Origin: Prosthecochloris ethylica
GTDB taxonomy: Bacteria > Bacteroidota > Chlorobiia > Chlorobiales > Chlorobiaceae
Direction: 5' to 3' (one strand)
Length of the DNA stretch: 24,268 nucleotides
Assembly (NCBI RefSeq): GCF_015234275.1
Contig: NZ_JADGII010000024.1
This document shows, one piece after another, positions 6,657 to 13,103 of the stretch (position 1 is its first letter; the number at the start of each line of letters is the position of its first letter). The position numbers and the translations under genes were made by a program. Under the pieces are notes generated by a model. The model did not search any database, was not told where the DNA came from, and saw nothing but the letters and a program-made list of their open reading frames with translations.

Positions 6657-8039
6657 TCATGCGATGGTTTCCGCAAATGACAGTGCCTTGCTGACCGTGT
6701 CGGGAGAGTCAGCTTCGCAGTAGAGTCTCAGGACCGGTTCAGTGCCTGATGGACGAATGAGCAGCCAGCCGCCCTCGAAATGGTACTTGTAACCGTCGAG
6801 ATCATTGAACCCGGTTACCCTGTGATTCGCGATACGGGTAAAATCACCCTGTGAAGCGCGGCTGACGATCGCCTGTTTTCTTGATTCGCTGAGTGCCAGA
6901 TCATGGCGTTCATAGTAACGACAGCCGTATTCGGCAAAGAGTTCCTGAACCAGCCCTGAGAGCGTCGTTTTTTTGCGTGCCATGATCTCCATGACGAGCA
7001 GCCCGATGTAGAGCCCGTCACGTTCCGGCAGGTACGATGTGATCCCGATTCCGCCGGACTCCTCTCCTCCGATCAGGATGTTGCGCTCCGTCATCAGCTG
7101 GCTGACGTACTTGAAGCCTACGGGCAGGGTATGCAGTCTGAGACCGTGCTTTTCGCAGATGCGGTCGATCAGATCTGTCAGTGCGAAGGTTTTCGCGACC
7201 TCACCTGTCATGGTGCGATCTTCGACAAGGTGCTTGAGGAGGATGGCGAAAATCTTGTGCGAGTCGACAAACGATCCATGTTCATCCAGCATGCCGATGC
7301 GGTCCGCATCTCCGTCGTTGATGATGCCGACATCGGTCTGTACTTCGTTGAAAAAATCGATGAAGTCACCGATATTCTGCGGTACCGGTTCTGGGTTGAT
7401 GTCGAGAAATCCAGGGTTTCGGCTGCAGTGATAGGCGCTGATCACCGATTCGTCGAAGATGCCGGTAAGTATCTCCTGTCCGGCTCCGAACATGGCATTG
7501 TGGGCGATGGTCAGCTGGGAGTCCCGGATCAGGTCGATATCGATCACCGACATGAGGTGGTCGATGTAGAACTGTTTCAGGTCGACTTCTTCAACAAGGT
7601 GTTTCTGCGGTTGAAGCTGCTCGTCGACGTCGACGCTGTCAATGTAGCGTTCGATCAGGGCGATCGATTCCGGCTTTGCAGATCCGCCGTACGCATCCTT
7701 GACCTTGAAGCCGTTGTAGGTCGGCGGGTTGTGGGAGGCGGTGATCATGATTCCCCCTGCGAGCCGCTTGTTTCTGGTATAGAGAGAAACGGCCGGGGTC
7801 GGCGTAAAGGTCGATGACAAGAGAACATTCAGTCCCCTGGAAGAAAGAGTGTCTGCTGTGAACCGGGCGAATTCCCGGGACATGAAACGCGTATCATAAC
7901 CGACGCAAATTCCATTGCTGGTATCCGTATGGTGAAGGAAGTACTCTGCAGCTGCGAGGGTGACGGTTTTCAGGTTGTCGAACGTGAATTCTCTGGCGAT
8001 CACTGCCCTCCAGCCGTCAGTGCCGAATCTGATTTGCAT
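6657..8039 (-). CDS. Phosphoglucomutase/phosphomannomutase family protein (alpha-D-phosphohexomutase)
   Basis: The 460-residue protein shows all four active-site loops of the alpha-D-phosphohexomutase superfamily. These are the phosphoserine loop TASHNPPTYNGFK (Ser near residue 102), the Mg-binding DGDADRIGMLDE (about 240-251), the sugar-binding GGEESGGIG and the phosphate-binding RPSGTEPVLRLYCEA near the C-terminus. It should interconvert hexose 1- and 6-phosphates in the cytoplasm, feeding nucleotide sugars for LPS and glycogen. Whether glucose, mannose or glucosamine is preferred cannot be told; the loop sequence is GEESGG, as in many broad phosphoglucomutases. It is the first gene of a leftward set, divergent from lpxB. 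The start at 8039 (MQIRFGTDGWRA) opens directly into the conserved N-terminal motif. Confidence 0.92.
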   Translation of the reverse strand: MQIRFGTDGWRAVIAREFTFDNLKTVTLAAAEYFLHHTDTSNGICVGYDTRFMSREFARFTADTLSSRGLNVLLSSTFTPTPAVSLYTRNKRLAGGIMITASHNPPTYNGFKVKDAYGGSAKPESIALIERYIDSVDVDEQLQPQKHLVEEVDLKQFYIDHLMSVIDIDLIRDSQLTIAHNAMFGAGQEILTGIFDESVISAYHCSRNPGFLDINPEPVPQNIGDFIDFFNEVQTDVGIINDGDADRIGMLDEHGSFVDSHKIFAILLKHLVEDRTMTGEVAKTFALTDLIDRICEKHGLRLHTLPVGFKYVSQLMTERNILIGGEESGGIGITSYLPERDGLYIGLLVMEIMARKKTTLSGLVQELFAEYGCRYYERHDLALSESRKQAIVSRASQGDFTRIANHRVTGFNDLDGYKYHFEGGWLLIRPSGTEPVLRLYCEADSPDTVSKALSFAETIA

Positions 8040-8061
8040 TCTGTAATGAAATTGATATAAT
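8034..8061 (+). promoter_or_regulatory. Candidate sigma-70-type promoter for lpxB
   Basis: A perfect TATAAT lies at 8056-8061, with TTGCAT at 8034-8039 sixteen bp upstream. The -35 overlaps the start codon of the divergent phosphohexomutase gene. Transcription would begin near 8068, giving an untranslated leader of roughly 85 nt if lpxB starts at 8153. The upstream ATG of the long frame (8060) falls within the -10 box itself, which argues against that start. Confidence 0.5.
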
Positions 8062-8152
8062 GAGGGTCAGGCTGGCTCTCCTGACATTGCTTGTCTTCAA
8101 TGTCCATCATGTAAAATACAGTTTCATCCCTGATGTTCCAATTTCACCGGTT

Positions 8153-9289
8153 ATGATGCAGAAGAAGCTTTTTGTTCTGGCAGGTGAGGTTTCGGGTGAT
8201 CTTCATGCAGCGGAGGTCGTGCGGGAACTGCTTTCGATGCATCCGGGGCTCGAGGTGTTCGGTACGGGGGGCGGCAGGCTGAGGCGTCTCGGTGCCCGCT
8301 TGCTGTACGATACCGATGACCTGAGCGTTATGGGCCTGACCGAAGTGCTCCGTCATGCGTTCTTTCTCAGAACCGTGATCCGGAACCTCAAGCAGGAGAT
8401 CCGCCGGGAGAAGCCGACAGCAGCCCTGCTGGTGGATTATCCTGCAATGAACCTGCATATGGCCCGTTTTCTCCATGACGAGGGAATTTCGGTCATTTAC
8501 TATATTTCTCCGAAAGTCTGGGCATGGAAGGAACGGCGGGTAAAAGCCATACGCCGCTATGTCGATCGTCTGCTTGTGATTTTCCGTTTCGAAGTCGAGT
8601 TTTTTGCCCGTCACGGCGTCCGGGCTGAATATGTCGGTAATCCTGTCGCGGAGGAAGTCGGAGAACTCGAGTTCCCCGACCGCTCGGCCTTCTGCAGAAA
8701 GCACGGGATCGATCCTTCGTCCCGGCTGGTCGGCATGCTTCCCGGCAGCCGCAGGCAGGAGGTTTCGCGTATCTACCCGGAAATGGTTTCTGCTGCCCGA
8801 ATTCTTTCAAAACGCCACCAGATCGTATTTCTGCTGGGCAGGGCCCCGCAGATGCCCCGGGAGCTGTATGATTCGGAGGGCATCGGCGTGATCGAGTGTT
8901 CGGCATACGACGTCATGCACTACAGTGACGCGGCTATGGTGACATCGGGGACTGCGACGCTCGAGGCTCTTTGTTTCGGTCTTCCGATGGTGGTGGTGTA
9001 TAAAACGGGGTGGCTGAATTATGCGGTAGGTAAACGGCTGGTCAGGCTGCACAATATCTCTCTGGCAAATATCCTTTCCCGGGGATTGTATGCTTCAGCA
9101 CAGCTGGTTCCGGAGCTCCTGCAGGATGAGGCTGAAGGCTCCCGGATTGCCGCTGCGGTCAGTTCGATGCTCGACGACGAAGCCTGTGCCGGAGCTGTCC
9201 GTTCGGAACTCCTGGCGGTGCGCGATACACTGCTGGAATCCTCGCCGTCAAAGAAAGCCGCGGCTGTAGTCAGTTCATATCTTGAATAA
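8153..9289 (+). CDS. lpxB: Lipid-A-disaccharide synthase (GT19)
   Basis: LpxB joins UDP-2,3-diacylglucosamine and lipid X to form the lipid A disaccharide at the inner face of the cytoplasmic membrane. Hallmarks are the N-terminal AGEVSGDLHAAEVV, VDYPAMNLHMARFL, YYISPKVWAWKERRVK, VGNPVAEE, LPGSRRQEV and the TSGTATLEALCFGLPMVVVYK donor-binding segment. From the Met pair at 8153/8156 the product is 377-378 residues, the usual family length. The frame extends to 8060, but the additional 31 residues (hydrophobic, ending ISPV) precede the conserved start and overlap a likely promoter. With the kdsD-like gene and the flippase it points to LPS synthesis. A small membrane-protein gene follows 16 bp later. 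Confidence 0.93.
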   Translation: MMQKKLFVLAGEVSGDLHAAEVVRELLSMHPGLEVFGTGGGRLRRLGARLLYDTDDLSVMGLTEVLRHAFFLRTVIRNLKQEIRREKPTAALLVDYPAMNLHMARFLHDEGISVIYYISPKVWAWKERRVKAIRRYVDRLLVIFRFEVEFFARHGVRAEYVGNPVAEEVGELEFPDRSAFCRKHGIDPSSRLVGMLPGSRRQEVSRIYPEMVSAARILSKRHQIVFLLGRAPQMPRELYDSEGIGVIECSAYDVMHYSDAAMVTSGTATLEALCFGLPMVVVYKTGWLNYAVGKRLVRLHNISLANILSRGLYASAQLVPELLQDEAEGSRIAAAVSSMLDDEACAGAVRSELLAVRDTLLESSPSKKAAAVVSSYLE

Positions 9290-9305
9290 CGAGCGCTCTT
9301 GTTCT

Positions 9306-9563
9306 ATGGACCAGATCATATCATTGCTTGTCAGCAATCCACTCTATCTTGTTGCGGCTGTCATGGTTGCTGTCGTCATTCTGCTCGTGACCCTGAAAAA
9401 GGTGATCCGGCTTGCGTTGTTGCTGGCGTCCCTGTTTGTACTTTATATCGCCTATCTCTACTGGACGGGCGCGGATGTGACAGGGAGCGTACAGGGAGTA
9501 GAGGATTTTGTGCTGGATATGTGGCAGAAAATCACATTATACCTCAAATCATTAGGTTCTTGA
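9306..9563 (+). CDS. Small two-helix membrane protein, unknown function
   Basis: The family is not recognised. From the Met at 9306 (MDQIISLLVSNPLYLVAAVM) the product is 85 residues. It has two closely spaced hydrophobic helices at about residues 13-32 and 35-53, separated by LKKVIR. A polar C-terminus follows, with an amphipathic segment ending in ITLYLKSLGS. The frame could start at 9282, overlapping the end of lpxB by 8 bp; the later start gives a cleaner N-terminus, but neither has a good ribosome site. The 16-bp gap to lpxB suggests co-transcription. The region after the stop (9564-9612) is extremely T-rich. Confidence 0.65.
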   Translation: MDQIISLLVSNPLYLVAAVMVAVVILLVTLKKVIRLALLLASLFVLYIAYLYWTGADVTGSVQGVEDFVLDMWQKITLYLKSLGS

Positions 9564-9612
9564 GCGTTTTATTTTTGTTTTTTTAGTTTTTGGTGGTAAT
9601 TTTTTTTGTTTT

Positions 9613-9638
9613 TCGTTATATAGGTATGGTTATATCGA
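9613..9638 (+). promoter_or_regulatory. Candidate ModE-type molybdate operator upstream of modA
   Basis: The site is an interrupted inverted repeat, TCGTTATA, 10 bp, TATATCGA. Counted from the conserved hexamers it reads CGTTAT, 12 bp, ATATCG. The left half and the spacing match the E. coli modA operator as I remember it (CGTTAT-N12-ATAACG), with one mismatch on the right. It lies 58 bp before the modA start, where a repressor of molybdate uptake would act. No modE gene lies in the window. Confidence 0.65.
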
Positions 9639-9641
9639 TGG

Positions 9642-9665
9642 CCGGATAACATGGTGTTATTCCGG
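9642..9665 (+). other. Hairpin in the modA leader
   Basis: CCGGATAACA (9642-9651) and TGTTATTCCGG (9655-9665) are complementary except for one bulged base, leaving a 3-nt loop. It stands directly between the ModE-like palindrome and modA. It is followed only by AATTTTC, a weak U-tract. It could be a terminator of the upstream transcript, an attenuator-like leader structure or a second protein-binding palindrome. Confidence 0.45.
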
Positions 9666-9695
9666 AATTTTCAATCTCTGTGAATTCGTCTTGTC

Positions 9696-10505
9696 ATGAA
9701 CCGGATGCTTCATCGTTTTTCGCTGTTCTTCATGCTGCTCAGCCTGGTGGCTCTCGGTGGTTGTACCCGTGAGAAATCCGCTGATGCGCTCTCCGATGAT
9801 GTTCTGCATATTGCGGCTGCAGCGAACCTCAGTTACGTGATCTCTCCGCTTGTCGATGATTTTCGTCGCCGCTACCCGGAATATGCCGGGCTGGATATCG
9901 AGGTGACCAAAGCGTCGAGCGGGAGCCTGACTGCACAGATCCGTAACGGGGCCCCCTATGATGTGTTCCTTGCAGCGAACATGTCCTATCCCGAAGCGCT
10001 TCATGCCGAAGGGCTGACAAGAGGAGAGCCCGTGACCTATGCGATCGGTATTCCTGTGCTGGTCTGTCGCCGGGAGCTGGCGACATCCGATGGTCCTGAT
10101 GTTCTTGCAGGGGACGGCGTGAGAGCGATTGCGGTCGCTCAGCCGGAACTCGCTCCGTATGGTGAAGCGGCTCTCGCTATTGTGGAGAGTGCCGGCCTGC
10201 TCGAGGAGTTGAGGCCCCGGCTGGTCTACAGCTCTTCGGTCGCTCAGGCATTCCAGCAGGCCGTAACAGCGGCGGATGCCGGCTTTATCGCCAAGTCACT
10301 GCTCTTCGGTGATACAGGCAGGGAGCTGCAGAAGGCCGGGATGGTGGCGATGGAATTTGCTCCTGAAACATACAGTGAAGCCCGTCTCCGCCAGGCTATG
10401 GTATTGCTCGATGGGGAAAGCGAATCTGCACAGAAGTTTTTCAGTTATATTCAGGGAGAAGGTGCGCAGCGTATTTTTCTGAATAACGGTTACCGGTTGC
10501 CATGA
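9696..10505 (+). CDS. modA: Molybdate ABC transporter substrate-binding lipoprotein
   Basis: ModA captures molybdate or tungstate outside the inner membrane and delivers it to ModBC. The 269-residue product begins with a lipoprotein signal peptide (FFMLLSLVALGGC, lipobox Cys near residue 23), so it is probably a membrane-anchored lipoprotein and not a free periplasmic protein. Typical blocks are VLHIAAAANLSYVISPLVDDF (shown here from its VLHIAAAANLSYV core), TKASSGSLTAQIRNGAPYDV, FLAANMSYPEAL, AVAQPELAPYGEAAL and a C-terminal GEGAQRIFLNNGY. These match the ModA/WtpA type-2 periplasmic-binding fold. Its stop overlaps the next start by ATGA (10502-10505). A ModE-like operator lies upstream. It is the first gene of the four-gene operon. 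Confidence 0.93.
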   Translation: MNRMLHRFSLFFMLLSLVALGGCTREKSADALSDDVLHIAAAANLSYVISPLVDDFRRRYPEYAGLDIEVTKASSGSLTAQIRNGAPYDVFLAANMSYPEALHAEGLTRGEPVTYAIGIPVLVCRRELATSDGPDVLAGDGVRAIAVAQPELAPYGEAALAIVESAGLLEELRPRLVYSSSVAQAFQQAVTAADAGFIAKSLLFGDTGRELQKAGMVAMEFAPETYSEARLRQAMVLLDGESESAQKFFSYIQGEGAQRIFLNNGYRLP

Positions 10506-10903
10506 ACAGGATTCGTGCAGTTGTCCGCTCTATCGAGGCCCATGAGGCCCTGCACCGGATTACCCTCGATGCAGGAGAGGAGCGTTTTGTCGTCATTACG
10601 CTTGAGCTTGCCGATGAATACAGGGTCGGGGCATCTGTCGATATCAGTTTCAAATCCACCCATGTTGCGTTGGCGCGCAGCCTGAGGGGGGAGCTGACGA
10701 TATCCAACCGCCTGGAAGCGGTCGTTGCAGGTGTGCGGCGGAGCAGGCTGCTTGCAGAGATCGATCTCAGGAGCAGGGCAGGGAGCTTTACCTCCCTCAT
10801 TACGGTGGATGCACTGGAGAGGACCGGTATACAGGAGGGCGATCGGGTGACCGCGCTGATGAAGGCGAGTGACCTGTACCTTTCCAGAATCCGGGAGGCG
10901 TGA
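10502..10903 (+). CDS. Stand-alone di-Mop (TOBE) molybdate-binding protein
   Basis: The 133-residue product consists only of two tandem Mop/TOBE repeats of about 65 residues. Repeat 1 spans about 1-62 (NRIRAVVRSI ... VDISFKSTHVALAR). Repeat 2 spans about 67-130 (ISNRLEAVVAGV ... DRVTALMKASDLYLSR). This is the fold of molbindins and of the ModE C-terminal half. There is no helix-turn-helix, so it is not a DNA-binding ModE. Likely roles are intracellular molybdate storage or buffering, or serving as a regulatory subunit for ModBC. It is coupled on both sides: ATGA with modA and TGATG with modB. Its presence may relate to the shorter C-terminus of ModC in this operon. Confidence 0.82.
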   Translation: MNRIRAVVRSIEAHEALHRITLDAGEERFVVITLELADEYRVGASVDISFKSTHVALARSLRGELTISNRLEAVVAGVRRSRLLAEIDLRSRAGSFTSLITVDALERTGIQEGDRVTALMKASDLYLSRIREA

Positions 10904-11583
10904 TGCAGGGGTTCGACCCTGAACCGTTTCTGCTGTCGTTCCGCCTTGCGGCCCTGACGACGCTTATCCTGTTTGTCGTCTGTGTGCCGATTGCCTGGTG
11001 GCTGAGCGGAAGCACCTCGCGTCTCAAGCCGGTGATCGAGGCGTTATCAAGCATGCCGATTGTGCTTCCTCCGACCGTTCTGGGGTTTTATCTGCTCATG
11101 ATCTTTTCCGGTCGTTCTCCGCTCGGCCGGTTCTTCGAAGAGTATTTCGATCTCGGCCTGGTGTTTTCATTCGAGGGAATCCTTGCCGCTTCCTGTGTCT
11201 ATTCATTCCCGTTTATGCTGCAACCGCTCCAGTCCGGCATGGAGCAGATACCTCAATCGCATCTCGAGGCTTCGTACATCCTTGGCAAGTCGAAAATACG
11301 AACGCTTCTGCGCGTGGTATTGCCGGCGATGACGTCGTCCGTGCTGACCGGTCTGATTATAACGTTTGCGCATACCGTCGGTGAATTCGGCGTTGTGCTC
11401 ATGGTCGGTGGGAGTATCGGTGGCGAGACCCGTGTGGCCTCGATTGCGATTTTCGAACTGGTCGAGCTGCTTGACTACAGGATGGCACATATCTACTCGC
11501 TCATCCTGATAGCATTCAGTTTCAGTGTCCTTATGGTTGTGTACACCGTTAACCACCGTTCCCGAAATGAAAGGAGAGCATGA
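10903..11583 (+). CDS. modB: Molybdate ABC transporter permease
   Basis: ModB forms the inner-membrane channel of the molybdate importer. The protein of about 226 residues has five to six hydrophobic helices. It carries the cytoplasmic EAA-loop that contacts ModC, here EASYILGKSKIRTLLRVVLP followed by an AHTVGEFGVVLMVGG block typical of ModB/CysT-like permeases. Early motifs SMPIVLPPTVLGFYLL also fit. A GTG at 10900 would add one residue, but GGGAGG at 10893-10898 is spaced better for the ATG at 10903, which overlaps the preceding stop as TGATG. It lies between the di-Mop gene and modC. Confidence 0.93.
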   Translation: MQGFDPEPFLLSFRLAALTTLILFVVCVPIAWWLSGSTSRLKPVIEALSSMPIVLPPTVLGFYLLMIFSGRSPLGRFFEEYFDLGLVFSFEGILAASCVYSFPFMLQPLQSGMEQIPQSHLEASYILGKSKIRTLLRVVLPAMTSSVLTGLIITFAHTVGEFGVVLMVGGSIGGETRVASIAIFELVELLDYRMAHIYSLILIAFSFSVLMVVYTVNHRSRNERRA

Positions 11584-12488
11584 TGCTTGTAGTGAATGTC
11601 AGAAAACAGCTGTTCGGGGCTGAAGGAGATTTTTCGCTGACGACGGACCTGGAGATTCCGAAAGGAGGGATAACTGCTGTAGCCGGTCCGTCCGGCAGCG
11701 GCAAAACCACGTTTCTGAGAATTCTCGCCGGGTTGACCAGCCCGGAAGAAGGGTTTCTCCAGGTGGACGGCAGGGTGTGGTTTCAGGGGCGTGACGGGCG
11801 CAGGCCACGGATCAATCTGAAGCCTCAGCAGCGGCGTGCGGGATTTGTGTTTCAGGGATATGCACTCTTTCCGCATATGAGCGTAATGCAGAATCTGCTC
11901 TATGCCGCCAATGATCGCGACATGGCAGAAAAACTGATGGAGATGACCGGCCTGGGAAACCTGCGTGACGTCAAGCCTGCACAGCTGTCCGGCGGGCAGA
12001 AACAGCGTGTTGCCCTTGCCCGCTCGCTGATGCAGCAGCCTGAGCTGCTCCTGCTCGATGAGCCGTTGTCGGCTCTTGACGAGACCATGAAGTCGGTGCT
12101 GCAGGACGAACTGCTGAAGATTCACCGGGAACTGGGTATTACGATACTGATTGTCACGCACGATTCAAGCGAGATCTTCAAGCTCTGTGACAGGGTCCTG
12201 TTGTTCGAAAAAGGGCGGGTCGTAGCAGATAAAACCCCGCGGGAACTGTTTGTCGAGCGTGCGACGACACAGAAATTCGCTTTCAAGGGCGAAATCCTGG
12301 AACTGAAAAGCTTTGACGCTATCCATACCGCGGTAGTCGCTATCGGTAACAACCTCGTCGAGGTGGTTATCGACTCCCACGAGCGGGGAAGCCTCAGGAT
12401 CGGGGACAAGGTGGTGATCGGAACCAAGGCCTTCAACCCCACCATCCGCCGCTTCGAACACCACGATTTCGATTTCTCGAGACTGTAG
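11583..12488 (+). CDS. modC: Molybdate ABC transporter ATP-binding protein with a single C-terminal TOBE domain
   Basis: ModC powers molybdate import. All nucleotide-binding motifs are present: Walker A GPSGSGKTTFLRILAGL, signature LSGGQKQRVALARSL, Walker B LLLLDEPLSALD and switch VTHDSSE. After the ATPase (about 1-230) comes one TOBE-like domain at about 235-302 (EILELKSFDAIHTAVVAIGN ... GDKVVIGTKAFNPTIRR). E. coli ModC carries a longer two-repeat regulatory region (about 350 residues in total); this one has about 301. AAGGAG at 11571-11576 is better spaced to the ATG at 11583 than to 11580. The gene overlaps modB as TGATG. Within about 20 bp of the stop the repeat array begins, with a GGCGC/GCGCC hairpin at about 12492-12504. 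Confidence 0.94.
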   Translation: MLVVNVRKQLFGAEGDFSLTTDLEIPKGGITAVAGPSGSGKTTFLRILAGLTSPEEGFLQVDGRVWFQGRDGRRPRINLKPQQRRAGFVFQGYALFPHMSVMQNLLYAANDRDMAEKLMEMTGLGNLRDVKPAQLSGGQKQRVALARSLMQQPELLLLDEPLSALDETMKSVLQDELLKIHRELGITILIVTHDSSEIFKLCDRVLLFEKGRVVADKTPRELFVERATTQKFAFKGEILELKSFDAIHTAVVAIGNNLVEVVIDSHERGSLRIGDKVVIGTKAFNPTIRRFEHHDFDFSRL

Positions 12489-12506
12489 ATGGGCGCTTCG
12501 CGCCGG

Positions 12507-12756
12507 GAGAACGGATGACCGGAGGCCGGAGCGCCTGCGGAGCGGGGGGAGAAGAGGCAAGAGACGGGAGGCGAGAGACGGGAGCGCGGTGACAAGTGAC
12601 CGGTGACGAGAAAAGGCGGCAGGTGCAGGGGGTGTTCGTCGGGCGGCGGGGTTCGTTGCGGGCGAGCGCCGCTCGCCCCTACACCATTCACAATTCACCA
12701 TTTACCATTCACGATTATGTGCCTTGTCTTCCGTAGGGGTCAGCGGCGCTGACCCG
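12507..12756 (+). repeat. Dispersed polypurine/REPIN element, copy A
   Basis: Module order is GGAGAACGGATG, GGAGCGCCTG plus a G-run, and two 14-bp purine units (12559-12586). A GTGAC-rich segment (12588-12610) and a GCAGGTGC...GGGTGTTCG segment follow, then an inverted pair of GTAG-tagged palindromes (12660-12755). From about 12553 to 12756 it matches copy B base for base by eye, except for two missing 14-mers. No credible gene lies between 12489 and 13103; the open frames there are low-complexity translations of the repeat. Confidence 0.9.
12660..12755. repeat. REPIN-like pair of inverted GTAG-tagged palindromes (copy A)
   Basis: The left palindrome is GGGCGAGCG-C-CGCTCGCCC (12660-12678) followed by CTAC, that is, GTAG on the minus strand. 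The right one is GTAG (12733-12736) followed by GGGTCAGCG-G-CGCTGACCC (12737-12755). They differ at two stem positions and both changes are compensated on the partner arm. The roughly 50-bp spacer contains a degenerate heptamer (CCATTCA-like) repeated four to five times. This layout resembles REP doublets mobilised by RAYT transposases. No RAYT gene is in the window. Confidence 0.75.
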
Positions 12757-12818
12757 GACGATCGTGGGAAAAAGACAGGAGAACGGAGCGCCTGGCGGAG
12801 CGGGGGGAAAAGAGAGGC

Positions 12819-12874
12819 AAGAGACGGGAGGCGAGAGACGGGAGGCGAGAGACGGGAGGCGAGAGACGGGAGCG
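12819..12874 (+). repeat. 14-bp polypurine tandem repeat (four units)
   Basis: Four consecutive units of GAGAGACGGGAGGC occur at 12819, 12833, 12847 and 12861; the first starts AA instead of GA and the last ends GCG. Copy A has two units (12559, 12573). The array is an all-purine-rich strand in the direction of modC transcription, interrupted by one C every 7-8 bases. The copy number difference suggests slippage. Confidence 0.92.
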
Positions 12875-12947
12875 CGGTGACAAGTGACCGGTGACGAGAA
12901 AAGGCGGCAGGTGCAGGGGGTGTTCGTCGGGCGGCGGGGTTCGTTGC

Positions 12948-13043
12948 GGGCGAGCGCCGCTCGCCCCTACACCATTCACAATTCACCATTTACCATTCAC
13001 GATTATGTGCCTTGTCTTCCGTAGGGGTCAGCGGCGCTGACCC
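12948..13043. repeat. REPIN-like pair of inverted GTAG-tagged palindromes (copy B)
   Basis: This copy has the same structure as at 12660-12755: palindrome 12948-12966 followed by CTAC (12967-12970), a spacer with heptamer repeats, then GTAG (13021-13024) and palindrome 13025-13043. It matches copy A at every base compared by eye. Confidence 0.75.
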
Positions 13044-13103
13044 GAATGGCGAGTGAACGGCGGCTGTTTACCGGTCACGTTTTCTTCTCTTCTCGTCCTT
13101 CCT

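Larger units (their letters stand above)
12777..13044 (+). repeat. Dispersed polypurine/REPIN element, copy B (tandem to copy A)
   Basis: This is a direct repeat of copy A; the palindromic ends are offset by 288 bp. It differs mainly by having four 14-bp purine units where copy A has two, and by small changes upstream (GGAGCGCCTGGCGGAGCG). The palindrome pair is identical by eye to that of copy A. Between copies, 12757-12776 is a short unique linker. The array lies between convergent modC and the oxidoreductase gene. Confidence 0.9.

Noticed and set aside
8060..8152. Upstream start of lpxB giving a 409-residue protein
   Set aside because: The ATG overlaps a TATAAT box and the extension precedes the conserved LpxB N-terminus.
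12122..12989. Several open reading frames on the minus strand over the repeat array (Arg/Pro/Ser-rich, opening MVNGEW- or MNGVG-like)
   Set aside because: They are translations of the duplicated low-complexity repeat, appear twice with the same sequence, and have no gene-like composition.
12660..13043. CRISPR array
   Set aside because: There are only two long direct copies with no regular 25-40-bp repeats and unique spacers, and no cas genes.
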